A stretch of 8,059 bases of DNA from Actinomycetota bacterium (GTDB taxonomy: Bacteria; Actinomycetota; Actinomycetes; S36-B12): contig VGBQ01000121.1 of the NCBI GenBank assembly GCA_016870425.1, positions 1-8,059 on the forward strand. Direction: 5' to 3'. Position 1 is the first letter of the stretch. Each line of letters opens with the position of its first letter. Made by a program: the position numbers and the translations under genes. Positions 1-5,946 of the stretch are shown one piece after another. The notes beneath the pieces were generated by a model that was given only the letters and a program-made list of their open reading frames with translations, made no database searches and was not told where the DNA came from.

Positions 1-117
1 GCCGACGTCGACGCACTCAAGGACCGGCTAAGCGTGCGAGTGCGCGGTGTTCGGCATCCTCTCGAGGCGAGCACTCGCGCGTTCTACGACCCTGCCGGGC
101 AGCGGGTCCGGGGCTGA
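1..117 (+). CDS. C-terminal fragment of an upstream gene, possibly a VOC/glyoxalase-fold protein
   Basis: Frame 1 is open from the window edge to a TGA at 115-117, giving the last 38 residues of a protein whose start lies outside the window. The tail contains an ADVDALKDRL helix-like stretch and then FYDPAGQRV at residues 28-36. This resembles the closing strand of vicinal-oxygen-chelate proteins (typically a DVDAL..RL helix, then F-Y-x-DP-x-G-N-R). The acidic metal ligand that often follows this motif is absent, since the chain ends in VRG. The gene lies 31 bases ahead of the next plus-strand start and could share its transcript. The coding call is reasonable, but the family call rests on one short motif and is tentative. 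Confidence 0.4.
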   Translation, partial: ADVDALKDRLSVRVRGVRHPLEASTRAFYDPAGQRVRG

Positions 118-148
118 CCACGGCCGCTCGCATGGCAGGCTTGCGTCC

Positions 149-628
149 GTGACGACCACTCCTGGCACCTGGACCATCGAGCCTGGCAGGCCCATCACCC
201 TGCAGACGCACGACTTCCCCACCTCCCTGGAGGTGAGCGCCCCGGTGACCGGGGGAGGTCTGCACGTCGCGAAGTCATCGGTGCGCCTGCGCATCGAGAT
301 GTCGCTGGAGAAGCTCAAGGCCTCCAACTTCCTCATGCAGGGTGCCGCGCGCGCGCTGGTCAAGCGCTTCGATGGCGACCTGCTCGTCTTCGAGGCCGAG
401 GGATCGGCGGCGAGCCACCCGTGGAGCGTGTCGGGCAACGCCCGTGCAGGTCAGGTCGACGTGCCCATGTCCGTCGAGGCGACTCCCCAGCCCGGTGATG
501 ATCCGAGCCGCTTGCTGCTCGGCGGAAGCGTCACGATGAATGACATCTCCATTCCGATCCCCGGCCTGAGTGGCATCTCCAGCATCACCTTCAGCCTCGA
601 CGGCACGGTGGGCCTGCGCGCGGGCTGA
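149..628 (+). CDS. YceI-like domain protein (putative)
   Basis: A 159-residue soluble protein with no signal peptide or membrane segment from this start. It opens with TPGTWTIEPG, matching the first strand of YceI-family proteins (usually GTWTIDPAHS), which fold as lipocalin-like barrels and bind polyisoprenoid or amphiphilic molecules. The alternating strand pattern, a helix-like LEKLKASNFL segment near residues 53-62 and a final strand SSITFSLDGTVGL (144-156) fit such a barrel. The central RD..L...FFD block of classical YceI is not recognisable, so this is a divergent member or only a look-alike. I chose GTG 149 because the homology begins there. A GTG at 47 would add 34 low-complexity residues and overlap the upstream gene. 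The Shine-Dalgarno match (AGG at 137-139) is weak. The gene ends base-to-base against the convergent membrane-protein gene. Confidence 0.6.
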   Translation: MTTTPGTWTIEPGRPITLQTHDFPTSLEVSAPVTGGGLHVAKSSVRLRIEMSLEKLKASNFLMQGAARALVKRFDGDLLVFEAEGSAASHPWSVSGNARAGQVDVPMSVEATPQPGDDPSRLLLGGSVTMNDISIPIPGLSGISSITFSLDGTVGLRAG

Positions 629-1141
629 TCAGGCCCCGAAGGTCACCTTGACGACCAGGATGACAATGCCGATGGAGGCATCGATCAGGCCGAGGCCGAG
701 CGACCTGGCCCAGGTCCGCTGCTCGCGCCGACCGCCCACGACCCCGACGACGAAGAGCACCGCCACGAGCATGAGCAGGGTCGCAGCGACCGATCCGGCG
801 AGCTGGAGACCGATGATCTGGGCGAAGAAGAAGGCCGCGATGGCGAGTCCGCCGATGATGAGCACGGAGACGAAGAGTCGGCCCTCCTCCAACCACTCGG
901 CCCGCGAGAGTGGCGCGCTCGCCACGAGGCGATGCGCGGCGGCGGCGGCCCAGACGTGGGCCACGGCCACCGTGACGGTGGTGGCGATGATGATCACGAT
1001 GAGCTCGAGCTCATCGACGAAGAGGCCCTTCCAGCTCGCTGCGGCGATCACGCCGAGCAGGGTGATGGCGGCGTAGATCGCCATCGTCGTCTCCGCGAGC
1101 TTCTGGCGGTGAGGTACGCCGGTCACGGGGTCGTCGCTCAT
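629..1141 (-). CDS. Five-helix integral membrane protein of unknown function
   Basis: A 170-residue protein with about five hydrophobic segments, at roughly residues 17-36, 44-67, 89-109, 113-136 and 147-167. Charged loops lie between them, including HRLVASAPLSRAEWLEEGR before helix 3 and GGRREQRTWAR before helix 5. I recognise no named family, catalytic motif or transporter signature. The short polar N-terminus (MSDDPVTGVPHRQK) has no cleavable signal. ATG 1141 is well supported: GAGGAA at 1147-1152 lies 5 bases upstream, inside the end of the helicase gene, and the start overlaps the helicase stop as ATGA (1138-1141). That predicts translational coupling to XPB as the last gene of the M20-XPB-membrane protein operon. 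Its TGA abuts the convergent YceI-like gene with no gap. Confidence 0.85.
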   Translation of the reverse strand: MSDDPVTGVPHRQKLAETTMAIYAAITLLGVIAAASWKGLFVDELELIVIIIATTVTVAVAHVWAAAAAHRLVASAPLSRAEWLEEGRLFVSVLIIGGLAIAAFFFAQIIGLQLAGSVAATLLMLVAVLFVVGVVGGRREQRTWARSLGLGLIDASIGIVILVVKVTFGA

Positions 1142-2793
1142 CCCAGTTCCTCGATCGTGTCGATCTCCTCGGCGTCGACGATCCGGTAGGCGTAGCCCTG
1201 CTCTGCGAGGAAGCGCTGGCGGTTCTGGGCGAAGTCGGCGTCCACGGTGTCGCGAGAGACGACGGTGTAGAAGCGTGCGCGCCGACCGTCGGCCTTCGGG
1301 CGCAGCAGTCGGCCCAGGCGCTGGGCTTCCTCCTGGCGGGAGCCGAAGGACCCGCTCACCTGGATCGCCACCGAGGCCTCGGGCAGGTCGACGGAGAAGT
1401 TGGCCACCTTGCTCACGACGAGCACGCGTTCCTCCCCTCGCCGGAAGGCCTCGAAGAGCCGCTCGCGCTCCTTGACACCCGTTTCGCCCGTGATGGTGGG
1501 TGCGCCCACGTGCTCGGCGATCTCGGCGAGCTGCCCGAGGTACTGCCCGATGACGAGGATCTGCTCGTCGCCATGCCGCTCGATGAGTCGCTCGACCAGT
1601 CGGGTCTTCTCACCCGTCGTCGACGCTAGGCGGTAGCGCTCATCGGGCTCCGCGGTCGCGTAGACGAGGCGCTCGGAGTCGGGCAGGGTCACGCGGACCT
1701 CCACGCACTCCGCGGGGGCGATCCAGCCCTGAGCCTCGACCTCCTTCCACGGCGCGTCGTATCGCTTGGGTCCGATGAGGGTGAAGACATCGCCCTCGCG
1801 GCCGTCCTCGCGGATGAGGGTCGCGGTGAGCCCCAGGCGTCGGCGCGACTGGATGTCGGCGGTGAAGCGGAAGATCGGCGCGGGCAGCAGGTGCACCTCG
1901 TCGTAGATGATCAGGCCCCAGTCGCGGGTGTCGAAGACCTCCAGGTGCGGGAAGACGCCCTTGCGCTTGGTCGTCATCACCTGGTACGTCGCGATCGTCA
2001 CGGGACGAATCTCCTTGCGCGCGCCGGAGTACTCGCCGATCTCGTCCTCGGTGAGATTGGTGCGCGCGAGGAGCTCGGCCTTCCACTGCCGCGCCGAGAC
2101 GGTGTTGGTGACGAGGATGAGCGTCGTCGCTCGGGCGCGTGCCATGGCTGCGGCGCCGACGATCGTCTTGCCCGCGCCGCAGGGGAGCACGACGACTCCG
2201 GAGCCGCCCGCCCAGAAGCCCTCGGCCGCATCCCGCTGATAGGGGCGCAGCTCCCAGCCGTCCTCGGCGAGCTCGATCGGATGGTGCTCGCCGTCGACGT
2301 AGCCCGCGAGGTCTTCCGCCGGCCAGCCGAGGGTGAGCAGGACCTGCTTGAGGTGGCCGCGCTCGCTGGGATGCACGATCACGGTGTCGTCGTCGATGCG
2401 CGCCCCCACCAGGGGTGCCACCTTCTTGCTGCGCAGCACCTCCTCGAGCACGGGACGATCCGTCGTGCTGAGCACCAGCCCGTGGGCGGGGTGCTTGGCG
2501 ATCGTGAGCCGGCCGTAGCGGTCCATCGTCTCGGCGATGTCGACGAGCAGGGCATGCGGCACGGCGTAGCGGGAGTAGGTGAGCAGGATGTCCACCACCT
2601 GCTCCGCATCATGTCCGGCGGCGCGGGCATTCCACAGGGCGAGCGGGGTCACCCGGTAGGTGTGGATGTGCTCGGGTGCGCGCTCGAGCTCGGCGAAGGG
2701 CGCGATGGCGCGCCGTGCCTCGTCGGCAGACGGGTGATCGACCTCGAGTAGCAGTGTCTTGTCGCTCTGGACGATGAGCGGACCATCGGTCAC
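1138..2793 (-). CDS. XPB/Ssl2-family DNA repair helicase (superfamily 2, 3'-5')
   Basis: A 551-residue bacterial XPB homologue, close in length to M. tuberculosis Rv0861c. It is an ATP-dependent 3'-5' DNA helicase linked to repair, probably acting on the nucleoid. The N-terminal domain (about residues 4-165) is the Helicase_C_3-like module that precedes the motor in actinobacterial XPBs. Motor motifs are complete: LRPYQRDAA 182-190, Walker A PCGAGKT 204-210, motif Ia near 225-237, DEVH 298-301, GLTAT 321-325 followed by the XPB-specific RED triad 328-330, motif IV ILVIGQY 412-418, motif V VANFSVDLPEA 463-473 and motif VI QRLGRLLRP 491-499. The GTG start at 2793 has GGGAGAG at 2797-2803 upstream and overlaps the M20 stop as GTGA. 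The open frame runs back to 3384, but that part is antisense-free shadow of the M20 gene in another frame. All catalytic residues are intact, so it should be active. Confidence 0.96.
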   Translation of the reverse strand: MTDGPLIVQSDKTLLLEVDHPSADEARRAIAPFAELERAPEHIHTYRVTPLALWNARAAGHDAEQVVDILLTYSRYAVPHALLVDIAETMDRYGRLTIAKHPAHGLVLSTTDRPVLEEVLRSKKVAPLVGARIDDDTVIVHPSERGHLKQVLLTLGWPAEDLAGYVDGEHHPIELAEDGWELRPYQRDAAEGFWAGGSGVVVLPCGAGKTIVGAAAMARARATTLILVTNTVSARQWKAELLARTNLTEDEIGEYSGARKEIRPVTIATYQVMTTKRKGVFPHLEVFDTRDWGLIIYDEVHLLPAPIFRFTADIQSRRRLGLTATLIREDGREGDVFTLIGPKRYDAPWKEVEAQGWIAPAECVEVRVTLPDSERLVYATAEPDERYRLASTTGEKTRLVERLIERHGDEQILVIGQYLGQLAEIAEHVGAPTITGETGVKERERLFEAFRRGEERVLVVSKVANFSVDLPEASVAIQVSGSFGSRQEEAQRLGRLLRPKADGRRARFYTVVSRDTVDADFAQNRQRFLAEQGYAYRIVDAEEIDTIEELG

Positions 2794-3923
2794 GCGCTCT
2801 CCCGGGCCAGGATGGCGGAGACGAGCGCGGCGACGAGCGCGGTGCGCTCCGGCAGGGCTGCGGCACTCGCCCACTCGTGGTCGGCATGGGCGCCGTCCCC
2901 GACGGCGCCGAGGCCGTCCAGCGTGGGGACGCCCATCGCCGCGGTGAAGTTGCCATCGCTCGCACCGCCGACAGCGCGCGAACCGATGGGTGCGAGGCCG
3001 AGGTCGGCGGCACACCGCTCCGCGAGGCGTGCCAGGGCCGCGCCCGCGGACTCCTCCATGGCGGGCCGGTTGATCCCCCCGCCGACGATGTCCACGGCCG
3101 CCTCGGGATGTGCCGGGCGCCAGCCACGGGCGAGGTCGTCGATGCGCTGCTGCTCCTCCGCCGACCACGCGCGCACGTCGATGCCGATCACGGCCTGGTC
3201 GGGGACGGTGTTGTCCGTCACGCCCGCGCGCGCCGTCGTCGGGGTGACGGTCGTGCCGAGCTCGGGCCTCGCCCAGGTGACGGCATCGCTCACCAGCGCG
3301 GCGGCCTCGACCAGTGCGTTGATGCCGCGCTCCGGATCCAGGCCTGTATGTGCGGCGCGCCCGGTGATCTGTACGACGTACCACGACGTGCCCTTGCGCG
3401 CGGTCTTGAGCTCACCCTCGACCGAGGGCTCGAGCACGAGGACTGCCTCGCCATCGCGCGCCGCATCCTCGATGACAGCGCGGGAGCATCCGGAGCCGAT
3501 CTCCTCGTCGGTGGTGAGGAGCAGTCCCACGCCGGCCGACTCATCCAGGCCCAGCAGCGCGAGTGCCCCGATGGCCTGGACGGCACCGGTCTTCATGTCG
3601 AAGACACCGGGTCCGCGCATGCGGTCGCCGTCGACGGCCCAGGGGATGCGCGCGAGCGTGCCGACCGGCCACACCGTGTCGAGGTGTCCGAGCAGGAGGA
3701 CTCGTGGATGCTCGGGCCCCCACCGCAGCACGGGACGTCCCTCGTGCTCCTCGATGCGCGGCGGACTGCCCAGCCAGGTGGCGACGACATTCGCCGCCGT
3801 CGTCAGGCAGGAGCGGCATGCGTCGATGTCTGCGGAGGGCGACTCGACCTCGACGAGGGTGCGCACAGCCCCGATCAGTTCGTCCTGGCGGGCGCGCGCG
3901 GCGGCAAGCAACTCGGCGGTCAC
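2790..3923 (-). CDS. M20-family metallopeptidase, carboxypeptidase G2/ArgE-DapE type; probable N-acyl (N-succinyl) amino acid hydrolase
   Basis: A 377-residue cytoplasmic zinc amidohydrolase with every M20 landmark. These are GHLDTVW with H80 and D82, the bridging D109 in GPGVFDMKTG, the catalytic-base pair E140-E141 in TTDEEIGS, E165 in LEPS, the dimerisation-domain H192 in AAHTGLDPERG, and the C-terminal ligand H346 in GDGAHADHEW. The family hydrolyses N-acyl or peptide amide bonds, and glutamate carboxypeptidase G2 is the nearest described relative by motif. Its place beside a GNAT acyltransferase and an NSAR-type racemase suggests it removes the succinyl group from N-succinyl-L-amino acids. 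The start is uncertain: GTG 3923 begins the conserved region with GAGG 12 bases upstream, while ATG 3941 would add six residues and has no clear Shine-Dalgarno. It is the first gene of the minus-strand operon and overlaps the XPB start by GTGA. Confidence 0.93.
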   Translation of the reverse strand: MTAELLAAARARQDELIGAVRTLVEVESPSADIDACRSCLTTAANVVATWLGSPPRIEEHEGRPVLRWGPEHPRVLLLGHLDTVWPVGTLARIPWAVDGDRMRGPGVFDMKTGAVQAIGALALLGLDESAGVGLLLTTDEEIGSGCSRAVIEDAARDGEAVLVLEPSVEGELKTARKGTSWYVVQITGRAAHTGLDPERGINALVEAAALVSDAVTWARPELGTTVTPTTARAGVTDNTVPDQAVIGIDVRAWSAEEQQRIDDLARGWRPAHPEAAVDIVGGGINRPAMEESAGAALARLAERCAADLGLAPIGSRAVGGASDGNFTAAMGVPTLDGLGAVGDGAHADHEWASAAALPERTALVAALVSAILARESA

Positions 3924-3925
3924 CG

Positions 3926-3945
3926 GCCCATGGTGCCTCATGGGC
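3926..3945. repeat. 7-bp perfect inverted repeat with 6-bp spacer, candidate operator
   Basis: GCCCATG (3926-3932) is matched by its exact complement CATGGGC (3939-3945), with centres 13 bases apart. It lies just before GTG 3923 of the M20 gene and covers its alternative ATG at 3941. A dimeric regulator bound here could affect both divergent transcripts, or the arms could pair in the M20 leader RNA. Seven-base arms can arise by chance in GC-rich DNA, so the role is only suggested by the location. Confidence 0.3.
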
Positions 3946-3977
3946 GCCGTGGGCACGTGGTCGGAGGGTGGCCCGGA

Positions 3978-3983
3978 TACGGT
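3978..3983 (+). promoter_or_regulatory. Putative -10 element for the GNAT-racemase pair
   Basis: TACGGT fits the actinobacterial TAnnnT -10 pattern. Its predicted start is about base 3990, one base before GTG 3991, which would give a practically leaderless mRNA. It lacks an evident -35 box, and the spacing is one base off that of the stronger pair near 7903-7918. Confidence 0.4.
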
Positions 3984-3990
3984 GCCCCCT

Positions 3991-4836
3991 GTGGACCTGC
4001 ACATCGAGGCGGCCAGTCGAGGCGTACGCGTGGAGATGGCGGATGAAGCCGACTCCCTGGCCGCCGCGCGGGCGGTATTCGACCAGGTGTGGCCCGGCGA
4101 GGGCACCCAGGTCACGTCCAACCTGCTGCGCGCCCTCGTGCACGCCGGTGCCTACTGCAGTGTCGTCATCGACGAGGACACCGAGAGGGTCGTCGGGGCA
4201 GCGCTCGGCTTCCCCGCGCGTGACGCGTCACTCGCCGGAGGCGTCTACCTCCACAGCCACATGGCCGCGGTGGTCGAGGGGATGCGCGATCGCGGGATCG
4301 GATCGGCCATCAAGCAGCACCAGCGTGCATGGGCGATTGAGCAAGGCATCCCGGTCGTGTCCTGGACCTTCGATCCGCTCGTACGCCGCAATGCCCATCT
4401 CAACGTCAACCGGCTCGGCGTGGAGGTCCGCGACTACCACCCGGACTTCTACGGCGTCATGACCGATGCGGTCAACGCCGGTGATCGCACGGACCGGCTG
4501 GTCGCCTGGTGGGAGGTCGACTCTGCCCGGGCGCATGCGGCCGCCCGTGGCGACCTGGAGATTCCTGATCACGACGCCCTCCTGGGCTTGAGCCGTGATC
4601 TCATCAGGGTGGATGGCTCCGGCCCGCGCCTGTCCGACCTTCCCGCGCGGGGTGAGACTGTGCTCGTCTCCCTGCCTGATGATGTGGTCAGCCTGCGCCG
4701 CGCCGATCCTGAGCTCGGCCTGCAGTGGAGGCTTGCGGTGCGCTCGGCACTCACATCAGCATTCGCCGCTGGCCTGCGCGTCTCCGCCGTCACCAGCGAC
4801 GGTGCCTATGTGCTCAGCCCAGTGGAGGAGCAGTGA
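3991..4836 (+). CDS. GNAT acyltransferase, COG3375 type; probable amino acid N-succinyltransferase of the NSAR pathway
   Basis: A 281-residue cytoplasmic protein. GNAT motif A is at residues 94-115, with the acyl-CoA pyrophosphate loop R-D-R-G-I-G-S (99-105). It is followed by the block SWTFDPLVRRNAHLNVNRLG (124-143), then YG-MTD-VN-GDRTDRL (154-170), which mark the COG3375 group often encoded beside NSAR/OSBS enzymes. In Geobacillus kaustophilus a relative is a succinyl-CoA:D-amino acid N-succinyltransferase. The same role is inferred here, but acyl donor and acceptor cannot be read from sequence. About 110 residues follow the acyltransferase core. GTG 3991 was chosen because it leaves the first strand (GVRVEMA) intact and follows a TAnnnT element. 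GTG 3982 and GTG 4030 (GAGG 7 bases upstream) are alternatives, and the latter would cut into strand 1. The gene overlaps the racemase by GTGA. Confidence 0.88.
   Translation: MDLHIEAASRGVRVEMADEADSLAAARAVFDQVWPGEGTQVTSNLLRALVHAGAYCSVVIDEDTERVVGAALGFPARDASLAGGVYLHSHMAAVVEGMRDRGIGSAIKQHQRAWAIEQGIPVVSWTFDPLVRRNAHLNVNRLGVEVRDYHPDFYGVMTDAVNAGDRTDRLVAWWEVDSARAHAAARGDLEIPDHDALLGLSRDLIRVDGSGPRLSDLPARGETVLVSLPDDVVSLRRADPELGLQWRLAVRSALTSAFAAGLRVSAVTSDGAYVLSPVEEQ
4824..4830 (+). promoter_or_regulatory. Ribosome binding site of the racemase gene
   Basis: GGAGGAG lies within the last codons of the GNAT gene, with its GGAGG core 4 bases before GTG 4833. Together with the GTGA stop/start overlap it fixes this start and predicts coupled translation of acyltransferase and racemase. 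Confidence 0.8.
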
Positions 4837-5942
4837 CGTCCATCGACCTGATCCGGCTGCATCGCATCGACATGCCCCTCGTGCGTCCCTTCCGCACGTC
4901 TTTCGGCACCCAGGAGGCACGCGACGTGCTCCTCGTCGAGGTGGTGAGTGAGGGAGTGTCGGGATGGGCGGAGTGCGTCGCCATGGAGTGGCCCGGCTAC
5001 TCCCATGAGTACGTCGATGGCGCGGTCGATGTGCTCGTCGAGCACCTCATCCCCGCTGTGCTGTCGGATCGGCTGCTCAACCCCCATGAGGTCCACGGTC
5101 GGATGCGCCGGTTCCAGGGCCACCCCATGGCCAAGGCGGCGCTGGAGACCGCCGTGCTCGATGCCTGGCTGCGCCAGCGCGGGCAGTCGTTGGCGGACTA
5201 CCTGGGCGCCGTGCGCGACGAGGTGGACTGCGGTGTCTCCGTCGGGATCCCGCGGAGCCTCGATGCCCTGCTGGAGGAGGTCGCGTCGTACGTCGACGCC
5301 GGCTATCGGCGCATCAAGCTCAAGATCGAGCCCGGCTGGGACGTCGAGGCCGTGCGCGCGGTGCGCGAGGCGTGGCCGGCCATGCCCCTGCAGACCGATG
5401 CCAATCAGGCCTACACGCGCGATGACTCAGACATGCTCGCCGCGATGGATCCCTACGGTCTGCTGCTCGTGGAGCAGCCACTGCCGGAGGATGACCTGCG
5501 CGGTCACGCCCTGCTCGCGGAGCGCATCGCGACTCCGGTGTGCCTGGACGAGTCGATCATCTCCGTCGCGACGGCCGACAGCGCGATCGCCTTCGGTGCG
5601 ACGAGTGTCATCAATATCAAGCCCGGCCGGGTCGGCGGCTATCTCGAGGCCAAGGCCATCCATGACCTGTGCCTGGAGCGAGGCATCCCCGTGTGGTGCG
5701 GCGGCATGCTCGAGACCGGCATCGGGCGAGCCGCCAACATCGCCCTCGCGGCCCTGCCGGGATTCACCCTCCCGGGCGACACGAGTGCGTCCAGTCGCTA
5801 CTTCGCCACGGACATCACCGAGCCCTTCGTCCTCGAGGACGGTCGCCTGCGCGTCCCCACCGCTCCGGGTATCGGCGTAGATCCGATCCCTGCGCTGCTC
5901 GCGGAGTTCACGACATGGTCGGCGGAGATCGACCTGCGCTGA
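4833..5942 (+). CDS. Enolase-superfamily N-succinylamino acid racemase / o-succinylbenzoate synthase (NSAR/OSBS)
   Basis: A 369-residue protein, the length of the Amycolatopsis NSAR. The capping domain covers about residues 1-125 and the barrel follows. Catalytic residues sit in register with the characterised enzyme: KLK with K162 and K164, metal ligands D189 (QTDANQAY), E214 (VEQP) and D239 (LDES), and the second base K263 in NIKPGR. GGMLETGIGRAANIALA (290-306) and LPGDTSASSRYF (313-324) are family signatures. Members interconvert N-succinyl-D- and L-amino acids and many also make o-succinylbenzoate for menaquinone. R266, tied in published work to racemase specificity, is present. No menaquinone gene is nearby, whereas an acyltransferase and an M20 hydrolase are, so NSAR is favoured. 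GTG 4833 has GGAGGAG at 4824-4830 and overlaps the GNAT stop, which implies translational coupling. Confidence 0.93.
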   Translation: MTSIDLIRLHRIDMPLVRPFRTSFGTQEARDVLLVEVVSEGVSGWAECVAMEWPGYSHEYVDGAVDVLVEHLIPAVLSDRLLNPHEVHGRMRRFQGHPMAKAALETAVLDAWLRQRGQSLADYLGAVRDEVDCGVSVGIPRSLDALLEEVASYVDAGYRRIKLKIEPGWDVEAVRAVREAWPAMPLQTDANQAYTRDDSDMLAAMDPYGLLLVEQPLPEDDLRGHALLAERIATPVCLDESIISVATADSAIAFGATSVINIKPGRVGGYLEAKAIHDLCLERGIPVWCGGMLETGIGRAANIALAALPGFTLPGDTSASSRYFATDITEPFVLEDGRLRVPTAPGIGVDPIPALLAEFTTWSAEIDLR

Positions 5943-5946
5943 CGCC

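Larger units (their letters stand above)
3924..3990. promoter_or_regulatory. Divergent intergenic region between the M20 and GNAT genes
   Basis: This 67-base gap (shorter if ATG 3941 is the M20 start) must hold the promoters of both the minus-strand M20-XPB-membrane protein operon and the plus-strand GNAT-racemase pair. It contains a perfect inverted repeat at 3926-3945, a GGAGGG at 3963-3968 and a plus-strand TACGGT at 3978-3983. I found no TAnnnT element on the minus strand here, so the M20 promoter is not identified. It might lie inside the GNAT coding sequence. Confidence 0.55.

Noticed and set aside
997..1016. Perfect 20-bp palindrome centred on CTCGAG
   Set aside because: It lies inside the membrane-protein gene, where codons GAT-GAG-CTC-GAG-CTC encode D-E-L-E-L. 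GAGCTC is itself a palindrome, so a repeated E-L codon pair creates the symmetry without any need for a binding site.
932..1189. Plus-strand frame rich in His/Asp/Gly resembling a metal-binding protein
   Set aside because: It is the antisense of the hydrophobic helices and charged loops of the membrane-protein gene. It has no ribosome site and no conserved motif.
2794..3384. N-terminal extension of XPB by 197 codons
   Set aside because: The extra sequence is arginine/glycine-rich, overlaps the M20 gene in another frame on the same strand, and is absent from known XPB proteins. GTG 2793 has a good ribosome site and a GTGA overlap.
2812..3990. Long plus-strand open frame continuing upstream of the GNAT gene for about 390 codons
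   Set aside because: It is antisense to the M20 gene, is rich in Ser/Arg/Pro with no domain, and the GNAT fold begins only at about 3991. It is a high-GC shadow frame.
4833..5942. Racemase read as the menaquinone gene menC
   Set aside because: The family can make o-succinylbenzoate, but no other menaquinone gene is in the window and the direct neighbours are the NSAR-pathway acyltransferase and hydrolase. Dual activity is not excluded.
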